A DNA stretch of 64,000 nt from Pseudomonas sp. B33.4 (GTDB lineage: Bacteria; Pseudomonadota; Gammaproteobacteria; Pseudomonadales; Pseudomonadaceae), in NCBI RefSeq assembly GCF_034555375.1, contig NZ_CP140706.1, positions 5,323,001 through 5,387,000 of the forward strand, read 5' to 3'. The notes below the pieces were generated by a model. It had not been told where the DNA came from. It ran no database searches and saw only the letters and a list, made by a program, of their open reading frames with translations. The translations under genes were made by a program, and so were the position numbers. This document shows, piece after piece, positions 46,798-54,093 of this stretch. The stretch's first letter is position 1. Each line of letters opens with the position of its first letter.

Positions 46798-48963
46798 TTA
46801 TAGCGATTTCACATCTTTATACAGCTCAGATAGATGCCCTATAGACAAGTCTAATATGGGCTCATACATAAATGAGTTTAGATGTATATTCGAACTGACG
46901 GTCACGCTTACTTTTCTTAATGCTGGAATGGATAGGCTTTTTGGGTAGTGACCGATATATTGCCCGAGCAACTTTCCAAACTGGCCATGATCAGTGCACC
47001 AGTAGTTCGGATTATTCAGCGCGCCCCTGATCTTCTCTAACATATAAAATTCTGCTTTAAGCCGTATTGCCATCGACATCACAACCTTATCTTCAAGATT
47101 TAGGCCTGTCTGTAAAGGACTACCTGAGATAGCCTCGGCTTGTTCAAAAATTATGTCTTTTATGGACCTTTCAATCCCGGGATGCTGGCAACAAAATGTT
47201 GAGTTGTAAATATCGACAAAATCTTTGTGAGTTATGGCGTCGGTATCATCTTTTTGATGTAGCAGGCTTGTTAGCTTGAGATATTCAGGGTGTTTATCAC
47301 CTTTGGTATATTCGATAATGTTTCTAGTAAACGGAATCGCAGCGCACATCGCACGTAAATTCTTGTGAAAGTCTCTCTTCAGAATGCCAATAAAGTAATT
47401 CTCCACACCTTCAGCAGTTACCAACTCGATCCTGTCGGGATGTTTATTTGCCATTAAACATCTTTTTCGATGCACGAATTTTGTTAGGCTTCTAAAAAAA
47501 TCATAATTATGAGTTAGAATTATCTGATAGACGTTGGCTTTGCCTTCAATATCCTCAAGATATTGGATGATAGCGTGTTTGTTTTTATAGTCAAATGAGT
47601 CTGCAACGTCATCTATTATAAAAATAGTTTCGTTATTTAGTTTTGTTTTTGCTTCAACCTCAAAGATAAAGTTTAGAAGATAGAGTGCTCTCTTCTCGCC
47701 TTGGCTGAGAGTTTTCAGTTCGTTGCGCCCTAGCTTAACTTCCTTTCCATCGTCATCCTTGAACATATAGGCCAATTTGGCCCGTTCTTTCCCTAGGGCG
47801 GCTTGGACATGATTTTCTACTAAAAGTCTGAAGGGCATATCAGTGAACCGATCATTGAACAGGTTCACGGCAGCGCTCCATTCTGGCGCTAAGACTGCTG
47901 CCTCTTTTTCTATTGAGTCGATCTCTTCTTTTGCGGCTGAATACAAGCTAAGGTAGGTAATAGTCTCGGGGCTATTTTCTAAATAAAATCTCCAGAGAAT
48001 TGACTTAAATACTCCTTGATTCTCTGGCTTCAAACCGTCTAACAATATTTCTATATCACTCATTGGAAGACTTTCAAACAAACTTGCTATAGCTTGCGTT
48101 TGTGTGTTATTAGAAATATTATCCTTAATGGATTTCAAACGCTCGTCTTCTTCAATTTTTGCAAGGAGAACTTTCACCCTCTCTTCAACCTCATCAATCC
48201 CTACAGGTGAGCAGTCACCTCTTAGATATAAGAGATGGCCGCCCTCAAAATACCCTTGGCTTTTTAAAGTTGCGAATGAGCGCTCAGCCTTTATTGGATT
48301 GAATATATCCTTCTTAAAGATAGTTCCATCTTGCGTAAAAACTTGCTGATACCTCTCACTAAACTCCTTGGCATTAATTAGAAAATCTTTACTACTTAAA
48401 AGCTCAGTAACTTTATCATCAAATATAGCTGCATAATTATAAGGAGGCGTACTTGATATTTTTAGTTGATCCTCAGATAGTTTGGAAAGGCATTCGAAGA
48501 AATCGCTCTGGCCAATATCTTTTAGGATCTTTACTTCAATATCTTTTTTAGGTACGCCTGATAGCTTCTGCAACGAGCTAATGCATTTAATCTTTTGCTT
48601 TTCGATATCAAGAACCAGCGAGTCGTATCTAGTTTTTTTATCAGGATTAACTAGGATATTCGACATCTCTGGGCTTTCTTGAGATAAATCGATTTCTGAC
48701 TTTAGTACATGAATGCACTGGGATGTGATGGCGGCATTATCGATGCGTACCACGGCTTTGGCGATTCTGTTAAAACGTTCTTCTTTCGGGACCCCGCCCG
48801 CGGCCAGATTTTCAAATGTTTTGGTGAATGATGTTTTCATCAACCCATTAGGGGCGTAAATTGCGAAAGATTTTTTGTGCTCAGCAGGATTGCCAAAATC
48901 AAATTTATAATCTAATGACTTGATTCCGTAGCAATTTTTTAGGTCGACACATACTTCTCTCAT
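46798..48963 (-). CDS. ABC-type ATPase with candidate PrrC/RloC-like nuclease motif
   Basis: A 721-residue protein; the start at 48963 is preferred to a TTG/ATG-type start 16 codons upstream because AAGGCGG precedes it. Numbered from the 737-aa frame, IYAPNGLMKTS (51-61) is a variant Walker A with Met where Gly normally precedes Lys. LSQGEKR (435-441) is the ABC signature, TIFIIDD (462-468) Walker B and LTHNYD (499-504) the H loop. Between Walker A and the signature is a ~370-residue helical insert without a CxxC zinc hook. After the ATPase come R563 and E567 (TRNIIE) and H595 (ITHKDF), an R-x3-E-x27-H order like the PrrC/RloC anticodon-nuclease triad. I infer an AAA_13-type defence ATPase; RNase activity is a hypothesis. 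Confidence 0.8.
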   Translation of the reverse strand: MREVCVDLKNCYGIKSLDYKFDFGNPAEHKKSFAIYAPNGLMKTSFTKTFENLAAGGVPKEERFNRIAKAVVRIDNAAITSQCIHVLKSEIDLSQESPEMSNILVNPDKKTRYDSLVLDIEKQKIKCISSLQKLSGVPKKDIEVKILKDIGQSDFFECLSKLSEDQLKISSTPPYNYAAIFDDKVTELLSSKDFLINAKEFSERYQQVFTQDGTIFKKDIFNPIKAERSFATLKSQGYFEGGHLLYLRGDCSPVGIDEVEERVKVLLAKIEEDERLKSIKDNISNNTQTQAIASLFESLPMSDIEILLDGLKPENQGVFKSILWRFYLENSPETITYLSLYSAAKEEIDSIEKEAAVLAPEWSAAVNLFNDRFTDMPFRLLVENHVQAALGKERAKLAYMFKDDDGKEVKLGRNELKTLSQGEKRALYLLNFIFEVEAKTKLNNETIFIIDDVADSFDYKNKHAIIQYLEDIEGKANVYQIILTHNYDFFRSLTKFVHRKRCLMANKHPDRIELVTAEGVENYFIGILKRDFHKNLRAMCAAIPFTRNIIEYTKGDKHPEYLKLTSLLHQKDDTDAITHKDFVDIYNSTFCCQHPGIERSIKDIIFEQAEAISGSPLQTGLNLEDKVVMSMAIRLKAEFYMLEKIRGALNNPNYWCTDHGQFGKLLGQYIGHYPKSLSIPALRKVSVTVSSNIHLNSFMYEPILDLSIGHLSELYKDVKSL

Positions 48964-49419
48964 TGTATATCCGCCTTGTCCTGAACTTCGCTTCGCGGTG
49001 TGCTCAGCCAATAGTGTTCAACACGAGCCTCCACCGCTGTCCAACCCGTACCCGCCACACTAGGGATTTACAATAGTCTGGTTACGTTGGGGAAAGCGAA
49101 AACGTAAAAACTACGAACAGCTTAGACTGTTTATTCAAGGTACGACTTTAAGTCCGTACGCGAGCATGCGTATGGTGGTCTGTTCTTGTGTGGTCGCTTG
49201 TGAACGTCCGCATCTGGCCGTAAGCAGACGTTCCTGGGTGGTAACTATGGCTTTCACAAGCTTTTGTTGCACCGCTCTATCCTTCGGGCAGCGCGCTCTG
49301 TTTTGATTCAACGACAGAAAACGTTACACCATTCGTAATTGATACACCTCATAACTGAAGAAACCCCGGTCAGTGTAGCGCGCTATTTATTCAATAAAAT
49401 CAATTAGTTGCCCAGCAGA

Positions 49420-49453
49420 GTTACACCTGTAACACCTGTAACACCAGTTACAC
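49420..49453. repeat. Right cluster of GTTACAC / TGTAACAC repeats
   Basis: GTTACAC at 49420, two tandem CTGTAACAC units, and GTTACAC at 49447 within 34 bp, matching the motif of the left cluster at 35508-35629. Confidence 0.7.
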
Positions 49454-49602
49454 GCTGTTTTCTACATGTCTACCCCGCCCCCCACTAGCAATGATTCCTT
49501 CAGCGAAGAGATTCCAGCGGAAAACCTGGGGCCCCTGGGCAAAAGACACAGATACGGGGTCGGAAACCCGCGGGGCTTTGTTAGCGGACAGGTGCCCAGC
49601 TT

Positions 49603-49638
49603 AGTGAACAGGTGAACCGGGTGAACACACAGTTCACC
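49603..49638. repeat. GGTGAACA-type iterons (candidate origin)
   Basis: AGTGAACA (49603), GGTGAACC (49611), GGTGAACA (49620) and inverted AGTTCACC (49631). The P4 alpha protein binds type I iterons TGTTCACC, the complement of GGTGAACA, at ori and crr. An origin used by the island primase-helicase is a reasonable inference. Confidence 0.55.
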
Positions 49639-49745
49639 AGTGCAGTTGCACAGATGATGGGAGATCTCCGGGGACCCTGCGCGTTTCCGAATGACACGGG
49701 GCATAAAACCCGCGTGATCTTGGCAGTGGCTGATTTTTGTACATT

Positions 49746-49769
49746 GGTTGACAGGTTGACTTGGTTGAC
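49746..49769. repeat. Three GGTTGAC direct repeats
   Basis: GGTTGAC at 49746, 49754 and 49763, spaced 8 and 9 bp, just before a strong hairpin. Possibly a second class of iteron or an operator. Confidence 0.5.
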
Positions 49770-49797
49770 GGCCCAAGGTGTCCATAATCATCAACAC

Positions 49798-49838
49798 AAA
49801 AGGCCATCGTTACCGCTGCGGTAACGATGGCCTTTTTT
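49798..49838. terminator. Orphan strong bidirectional hairpin terminator
   Basis: AAAAGGCCATCGTTACCGC followed by its complement GCGGTAACGATGGCCTTTTTT: a nearly perfect stem of about 19 bp with A and T tracts. No annotated gene ends here, so it may end an unrecognised small RNA or insulate the DUF4062 gene. Confidence 0.75.
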
Positions 49839-50142
49839 CAGCAGAATTCTGTCGATTTCAACGCCTGAAATTTCAGTAACTTTGAAATCCTCCCACTAAC
49901 ACAGTCCTGCGGGTTTCCGACCCCGTATCCCTTGAAAGTCCTCAGGGTCCCCGGCAGTTATTTCAGCTGAACCGAGTCATCACCTACCAGTCCAGCGTCC
50001 TTGGAAAATTTCATACTAAGATCAACTACGAGCTCTCGCCTTTTCGTAGTGGCGCATCGCCCTTGCTTTCTGTACAACCAGTTTGGAGGGAGCACAGATG
50101 CTTGCCTCTCCACCAATAAAAATAAAGCCAAGGAAAGGAAAC

Positions 50143-50961
50143 ATGCCCTATTCGGCTAGTGTCTTCAACGTACTGATCGCGTCACCATCCGACGTACCCT
50201 GTGAGAGGCAGGCGATTGCTGAGAGCCTTCACGAATGGAATGCGCTGCACTCCCAAAGCACAGGGAAAGTTCTTTTGCCTGTCATGTGGGAGTCCCATAG
50301 CGCACCTAGCATGGCGGACCGTCCGCAGGGTGTAATCAACGATCTAGTCGTCAAATCATGCGACATGCTGATTGGTGCTTTCTGGACCAGGCTTGGCTCA
50401 CCTACTGGCGTAGAAGATAGCGGTACAGTGGAAGAGATAAAGTGGTTTCTGAAGCAAGACAAGCCGGTGATGCTGTACTACTCAGATGCTCCGGTTCAAC
50501 CGAGCAAGATCGACAAAGATCAGCTCGATCGACTTGAACAATTCAAAAAAACCATCCGAAACAAAGGAATCCAAGAGCAGTACTCTTCTGTCGAACAGCT
50601 CAAGGTGCACCTATCGCGACACCTTACAATCATCACCAGAGGCCTCTCGGTTGGAACCATCGTGGACGCGTCAGTCGTAAAGGCGGCTAAGGAAGCCACA
50701 AAAGAGTCAGTCGTAAAGAGAGCTTCCTCCTCAAAGGTGCAAGCGGAAGTAGTTGCCATTGAGCTACGTGAATATTCAGATAGGTCATTTATCGTTACTG
50801 GTGACACCAAGACCAAAAAGGATGAGCTGAAGGAGCTGGGCGGGAAATGGATTAAAACTCGTGACGGAAGCTGTGCATGGAATTTTTCAAAGAAGAAAAT
50901 CGACGCCGTAGCGGAACTGCTTGATATCCCACCCTTTTTGGTTGAACAATCTGACTTATAG
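50143..50961 (+). CDS. DUF4062-domain protein (272 aa), candidate conflict/defence protein
   Basis: The N-terminal DUF4062/TIR-like domain starts SASVFNVLIASPSDVPCERQAIAESLHEWN and has ADRPQGVINDLVVKSCDMLIGAFWTRLGSPTG and PVMLYYSDAPV. A charged linker (about 185-215) leads to a C-terminal module of about 45 residues (YSDRSFIVTGDTKTKKDELKELGGKWIKT ... AWNFSKKK). The ATG at 50143 follows AAGGAAAGGAA; the ATG at 50098, after GGAGGGAG, is an equally well-supported longer start. DUF4062 is related to nucleotide-handling domains and is frequent in defence loci. It lies alone next to attR. Function is inferred only from family and context. Confidence 0.82.
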   Translation: MPYSASVFNVLIASPSDVPCERQAIAESLHEWNALHSQSTGKVLLPVMWESHSAPSMADRPQGVINDLVVKSCDMLIGAFWTRLGSPTGVEDSGTVEEIKWFLKQDKPVMLYYSDAPVQPSKIDKDQLDRLEQFKKTIRNKGIQEQYSSVEQLKVHLSRHLTIITRGLSVGTIVDASVVKAAKEATKESVVKRASSSKVQAEVVAIELREYSDRSFIVTGDTKTKKDELKELGGKWIKTRDGSCAWNFSKKKIDAVAELLDIPPFLVEQSDL

Positions 50962-51004
50962 ACCAAGCTCCTGTCGATTGATCGCTGAGTAGCAGCCTTC
51001 AGCT

Positions 51005-51023
51005 TGTATCCCTACCTGTATCC
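51005..51023. repeat. Right pair of TGTATCC repeats (candidate integrase arm sites)
   Basis: TGTATCC at 51005 and 51017, about 50 bp inside attR, in the same orientation as the four left copies. Confidence 0.6.
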
Positions 51024-51067
51024 CAGATCAAGAAATCGATCTACAGGCCACGGAATATATAGATCAA

Positions 51068-51088
51068 TCGAGTCTCCCTCGGGCACCA
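51068..51088 (+). other. attR
   Basis: TCGAGTCTCCCTCGGG followed directly by CACCA: copy of the tRNA-Leu 3' end with one G fewer than attL. It is followed by the original tRNA downstream DNA with its terminator. Confidence 0.9.
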
Positions 51089-51097
51089 AAATTAAGA

Positions 51098-51127
51098 AAG
51101 GTCTTGCTTAGCAAGGCCTTTTTTTTC
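51098..51127 (+). terminator. Original terminator of tRNA-Leu, displaced by the island
   Basis: AAAGGTCTTGC tta GCAAGGCCTTTTTTTT lies 10 bp after attR. With the island removed it would sit directly downstream of the tRNA. Confidence 0.8.
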
Positions 51128-51180
51128 GTCTGCTGGAAAGTGCCGCTGGCCGTCCGGCGAGATCCCACAAAGGTCACACC

Positions 51181-51510
51181 ATGGAAACGTCACTGGAAAC
51201 AGTCGCCCTGTTCTCCCTCAAACTCGCTTACGAGGAAGAAGGCCTGAGCCCGATCCTACGGGACGACATGGTCATGGGCGATTACCAGAAAGACATTTTC
51301 GAACTATTGGTGCGGCGCGGGGATGTCGAGACCATTCAGTTCAAGATGAATGAATGCCTGAGTTTGGCGATGGACGCGTTGGGCGGTGTCGAGAAACCGC
51401 TGGGGCGTGAGTTGCACAAGTTGTCCGCTGAGTTCAGCGAAGCGCGTTCGCTGGAGCAGCTGGATCAGCCGCTCCTCGCGCTCAAGGGTTATTTGAAAGA
51501 CATCTTGTGA
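51181..51510 (+). CDS. Hypothetical protein (109 aa)
   Basis: Not recognised. A small acidic, largely helical protein starting METSLETVALFSLKLAYEEEG, with DYQKDIFELLVRRGDVETIQFKMNECLSLAMDALGG and a C-terminal LLALKGYLKDIL. AAAGGTC precedes the ATG. First chromosomal gene after the island and convergent with the PH-domain gene. No signal peptide or membrane segment. Confidence 0.7.
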   Translation: METSLETVALFSLKLAYEEEGLSPILRDDMVMGDYQKDIFELLVRRGDVETIQFKMNECLSLAMDALGGVEKPLGRELHKLSAEFSEARSLEQLDQPLLALKGYLKDIL

Positions 51511-51522
51511 TCGGTCCTGCCG

Positions 51523-51891
51523 TTACAGCAGATGCTTCGAGATGTACTTGGAAATCTCCACCATTGACGTCTTCCCGGTGAATTCGAACTTCACTTTCCC
51601 CAGTGACGAGAAGTAAATCTCCAGCTCCGAGTCCAGATCGAAGGTGCCCGAGGTTTCCACGGAGTAGGCGACGATGTTCTTGTACGGCAAGGAAGTGAAA
51701 TCCTTCTTGCTGCCGGTAATGCCCTGAACGTTGACTGCGATGATGCGTTTGTTGGTAAACACCACGCCATCACGCATGGCCTTGTAAGAGTCGATCACTT
51801 CTTCACCGTCCAGCAACAACGCGCTTACGCGCTCGGCGTACTCATCGTTCTGCTTGAGTTTGAAGAAGCCTTTGTTGTTGAAGTCGATCAT
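51523..51891 (-). CDS. PH-domain (bacterial bPH) protein
   Basis: A 122-residue cytoplasmic protein made of a single bacterial pleckstrin-homology-like fold. The family pattern LLLDGEEVIDSYKAMRDGVVFTNKRIIAVNVQGITGSKKDFTSLPYKNIVAYSVE is clear, followed by alternating strands (ELEIYFSSLGKVKFEFTGKT) and a final amphipathic helix (SMVEISKYISKHLL). Similar proteins occur widely; their ligand is unknown. Confidence 0.85.
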   Translation of the reverse strand: MIDFNNKGFFKLKQNDEYAERVSALLLDGEEVIDSYKAMRDGVVFTNKRIIAVNVQGITGSKKDFTSLPYKNIVAYSVETSGTFDLDSELEIYFSSLGKVKFEFTGKTSMVEISKYISKHLL

Positions 51892-51936
51892 CTGTCCATC
51901 CTCATCTTCAAGAAAACATCCCGGTATTTCTTAGTT

Positions 51937-52683
51937 TCAACGACGGGCTTTCAGCACGCGGATATCGGTTGGGAAACCATCCGCGCCAACAAGCTTTTTC
52001 CAGCCCAAATACTGAAACTCGCCCTTCTCATCAATGTAATCGCCCTTCTCCACCGCTCGGCCGCCAACCACCGCGACGCGCTTCACTTCGCCGCATCCAC
52101 CATCCGAAGGCCTGACGGTGTAGATCACATACGGCTTCACGTATTGCGTGGCGCGGAAGTATTGGCCGCAGATTTCGTCGACGGTGATCAACATGGTTTT
52201 CAGGCGTGCTTCGCCGTCGGTGTCTTCGTGCAGTTTCAGGAAAGATATATCACCGACGTCGCTGTAGCCCAGAGAGCGGGCGCGTTGGTAGGCGGGGGAG
52301 TTCTGGTGGGCGATGCGGCCTTCCTCCGCAGCACCTTGCATCTTCGCGGCGAACTCGGCTTTGCCTTGGGCAATGATTGATTCAGCCTGGCCCGCGAAGT
52401 TTTCGCATTCGGCGAATTCTCGCGAGCCCAGGTGATTGGGCGTCAGGTTGGAGCGGTGTTCATTCATGGTCTGCAGGTTGCTTTCCAGGGCGAACATCAC
52501 GTCGTAGGCGGTGGTGCGGCCGCTCTGTACGTCGGCCATTTTTTCCAGCACGCGCTGGCAGTTGCCGGCGTAATACTTCCAGCTGTTTTCCGGGTGTTCT
52601 TGCACGGCGGCGAATGTCGGGGTCATTGCAGCGGCGAGTGTGATTGCGCAGAGCAGGCGCAAACAATGGGTACTGACTGGCAT
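51937..52683 (-). CDS. Exported hypothetical protein (248 aa)
   Basis: Starts with a clear signal peptide (HCLRLLCAITLAAAMTPTFA) and is predicted periplasmic. The mature part has cysteines at several positions (AGNCQRVLEKM, EFAECENFAG, DEICGQYF, GGCGEVKRV), which could form disulfides. A C-terminal beta-rich region is YVKPYVIYTVRPSDGG...KRVAVVGGRAVEKGDYIDEKGEFQYLGWKKL. I do not know the family. It is divergent from the membrane protein gene at 52808. Confidence 0.75.
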   Translation of the reverse strand: MPVSTHCLRLLCAITLAAAMTPTFAAVQEHPENSWKYYAGNCQRVLEKMADVQSGRTTAYDVMFALESNLQTMNEHRSNLTPNHLGSREFAECENFAGQAESIIAQGKAEFAAKMQGAAEEGRIAHQNSPAYQRARSLGYSDVGDISFLKLHEDTDGEARLKTMLITVDEICGQYFRATQYVKPYVIYTVRPSDGGCGEVKRVAVVGGRAVEKGDYIDEKGEFQYLGWKKLVGADGFPTDIRVLKARR

Positions 52684-52807
52684 AGGTAGTCCGTTACAGA
52701 GATGGGCAGTGGCGCGACGCTACTATTTTGCTATCTTGCCGTCCACTGCCAGTAACGAGGTCGCCAGCGCCTCGATGGAGGCAATTTTCAGAGGGAGAAA
52801 CACCTTG

Positions 52808-53167
52808 ATGGCCGTGTTGTACTTTTTCGTCTGGGCTGCCGTTTGGGCTTGGGTCGTGCAGACCCGTGGTGCCTGGAACCTGATCCTTGCCAACCTGGCG
52901 GGTGCCGCCAGCGGCTTCATCGTCGCAATGATTTTTTCGGTGGTCTGTTCAGGCCTTTTCCCGGCGCACGTGCCTCCCTCACCCGAGAATCTGGCCAGTA
53001 GCGTGCTGCAAGTGATGACAACGTTCGGCGTGCTGGCGGGCGTTTGGATGTGGCTGGTCAGACGCCCTCAGCCGGAACATCTGTTGGCCCGTCGACTTTT
53101 CGCTGGCATCTGCGGGCTGGCTGCGGGTGTGACGACGCTGGCGTTTTTCGCACTCAATTTTCACTGA
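52808..53167 (+). CDS. Small membrane protein, paralogue of the next gene's N-terminus
   Basis: A 119-residue membrane protein. The ATG at 52808 follows GAGGGAGAAACACC. Predicted segments are FFVWAAVWAWVVQT, LANLAGAASGFIVAMIFSVVCSGLF, VLQVMTTFGVLAGVWMWLV and LAAGVTTLAFFAL. The first 55 residues align with the start of the following gene (WAWVVQTRGAWNLI/LANLAGAASGFIVAMIF versus WRWVVQNRGSWNIF/YGNIVGAAGGFIVAMVV), so the two arose by duplication. Function unknown. Confidence 0.72.
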   Translation: MAVLYFFVWAAVWAWVVQTRGAWNLILANLAGAASGFIVAMIFSVVCSGLFPAHVPPSPENLASSVLQVMTTFGVLAGVWMWLVRRPQPEHLLARRLFAGICGLAAGVTTLAFFALNFH

Positions 53168-53283
53168 GCGCCGCTATCGCCACTGGCATTACGTGCTTGT
53201 TTTGTTATCTTGCCGCCCATCGTCGGCGTTCACCTTGGGCGTGCGTTGATTTCAGGGTTTTGAAGGTTTAAGGAAAGGATCAA

Positions 53284-54021
53284 ATGGAGTTTCTGCGTTT
53301 TCTGGCGATTGTCGCGGTTTGGGGGTTCATGTGGCGCTGGGTGGTGCAGAACCGTGGCAGCTGGAATATTTTCTACGGCAACATCGTTGGCGCAGCGGGC
53401 GGCTTCATTGTGGCGATGGTGGTGCTATCGATCACGTTGTCGTTGTTTCCGTCGTCGCATGACTACGAGCCGGCGCGGGCCGAAAACACGCCAGTCACCG
53501 AGCCGACCTCTCTATTGCCTGAGGCCGAGGCAGTCACACCCGCTGCCGATCTGAAGGATGCGCCGGTTTTTGCTGCCATCGAGCCGGACGACAAGCCCTC
53601 TCCCGCCGACTCCGCGCTGTTGCCGAACTACGCCAGCCGGGCGCCGAAATCTATCGGGTTACAGACCGTGCTGGATCAAAGCGACTATGACGGTCGCATG
53701 GCTCTGGCAGCGCTGAACAAGAAATTGCGCGGCGACGCCCAGGCCGACAAGTCGATGATCGCGTATGTCATGTGCAGCCCGTTTGTGACCAGTACGTTGC
53801 GTTTTCCCGCGTCGGCGCGTTTTGCTGACAGCAAGGCGCTGGTCAGCCACCGCTTCAAGGATCAGGTCTACACCTTCAACAACACCGTCACCGCGCGCAA
53901 CATGAACGGTGACGATGTCACCTACCGCTTCGATTGCTCCGTGCAAGAGCAGCCGCGAGTTGACGCGACACCTGCGCAATGGCGCCTGTTGAGTCTGAAA
54001 CTGCAAAAAGCCGACTCTTAA
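53284..54021 (+). CDS. Membrane-anchored hypothetical protein (245 aa)
   Basis: Two N-terminal hydrophobic segments (FLAIVAVWGFMWRWVV and IVGAAGGFIVAMVVLSITLSLF) precede a Pro/Glu/Ala-rich linker (about 60-125) and a C-terminal domain of about 100 residues. That domain (IAYVMCSPFVTSTLRFPASARF ... VYTFNNTVTARNMNGDDVTYRFDC) has the pattern of a small beta domain seen in phage and envelope proteins, with two cysteines. The N-terminus is paralogous to the preceding gene. AAGGAAAGG precedes the ATG. Role unknown; the soluble domain is probably extracytoplasmic. Confidence 0.75.
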   Translation: MEFLRFLAIVAVWGFMWRWVVQNRGSWNIFYGNIVGAAGGFIVAMVVLSITLSLFPSSHDYEPARAENTPVTEPTSLLPEAEAVTPAADLKDAPVFAAIEPDDKPSPADSALLPNYASRAPKSIGLQTVLDQSDYDGRMALAALNKKLRGDAQADKSMIAYVMCSPFVTSTLRFPASARFADSKALVSHRFKDQVYTFNNTVTARNMNGDDVTYRFDCSVQEQPRVDATPAQWRLLSLKLQKADS

Positions 54022-54093
54022 GGCTGATTTAAGGGTTCAAGGCGCCGGCTGCGCTATCATCGCCGGCCTGTGCGCCTTGAGCTTTGCCCTCCG

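Larger units (their letters stand above)
49551..49929. repeat. 21-bp perfect inverted repeat bracketing the iteron region
   Basis: ATACGGGGTCGGAAACCCGC (within 49551-49571) recurs as its exact complement at 49909-49929, 337 bp away. A second inverted pair, CCGGGGACCCTG (49668-49679) and CAGGGTCCCCGG (49942-49953), overlaps the same interval. Confidence 0.85.
49012..50097. other. 1.1-kb non-coding region: candidate replication/regulatory region
   Basis: No credible gene is present (a 111-codon reverse frame at 49462-49797 only overlies repeats). The region holds a GTTACAC cluster, a GGTGAAC cluster, three GGTTGAC repeats, a 21-bp inverted repeat and an orphan strong hairpin, each listed separately. 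The first 400 bp (49012-49400) show nothing I can interpret. Confidence 0.6.
34065..51088. mobile_element. P4-like integrative island at tRNA-Leu(CAA), about 17 kb
   Basis: The bounds are a direct repeat of the tRNA 3' end. The island holds a P4-type integrase next to attL, an AlpA-like regulator, a P4 CI/P1 C4-like antisense RNA, a Toprim-DUF927 primase-helicase and an MvaT-family silencer. It also holds candidate origin repeats and a lower-GC cargo of large ATPase genes. No capsid, terminase, tail or conjugation genes are present, so spread would need a helper or transformation. None of the chromosome's REP pairs occur inside it, consistent with recent acquisition. Confidence 0.88.

Noticed and set aside
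46798..48963. ABC ATPase as the PtuA half of a Septu system
   Set aside because: No HNH endonuclease partner (PtuB) lies next to it, and the C-terminal region does not look like PtuA.
49462..49797. 111-codon reverse-strand ORF in the origin-like region
   Set aside because: It lies over inverted repeats and iterons, has a Pro/Cys-rich random composition and no recognisable family.
49401..49860. Possible CRISPR array or retron in the repeat-rich region
   Set aside because: Repeats are 7-8 bp with irregular spacing and no equal spacers, and no cas or reverse-transcriptase gene is present.
34065..51088. Island as a complete prophage or conjugative element
   Set aside because: There are no capsid, terminase, tail, lysis, relaxase or type IV secretion genes; the content fits a P4-like satellite or integrative element.
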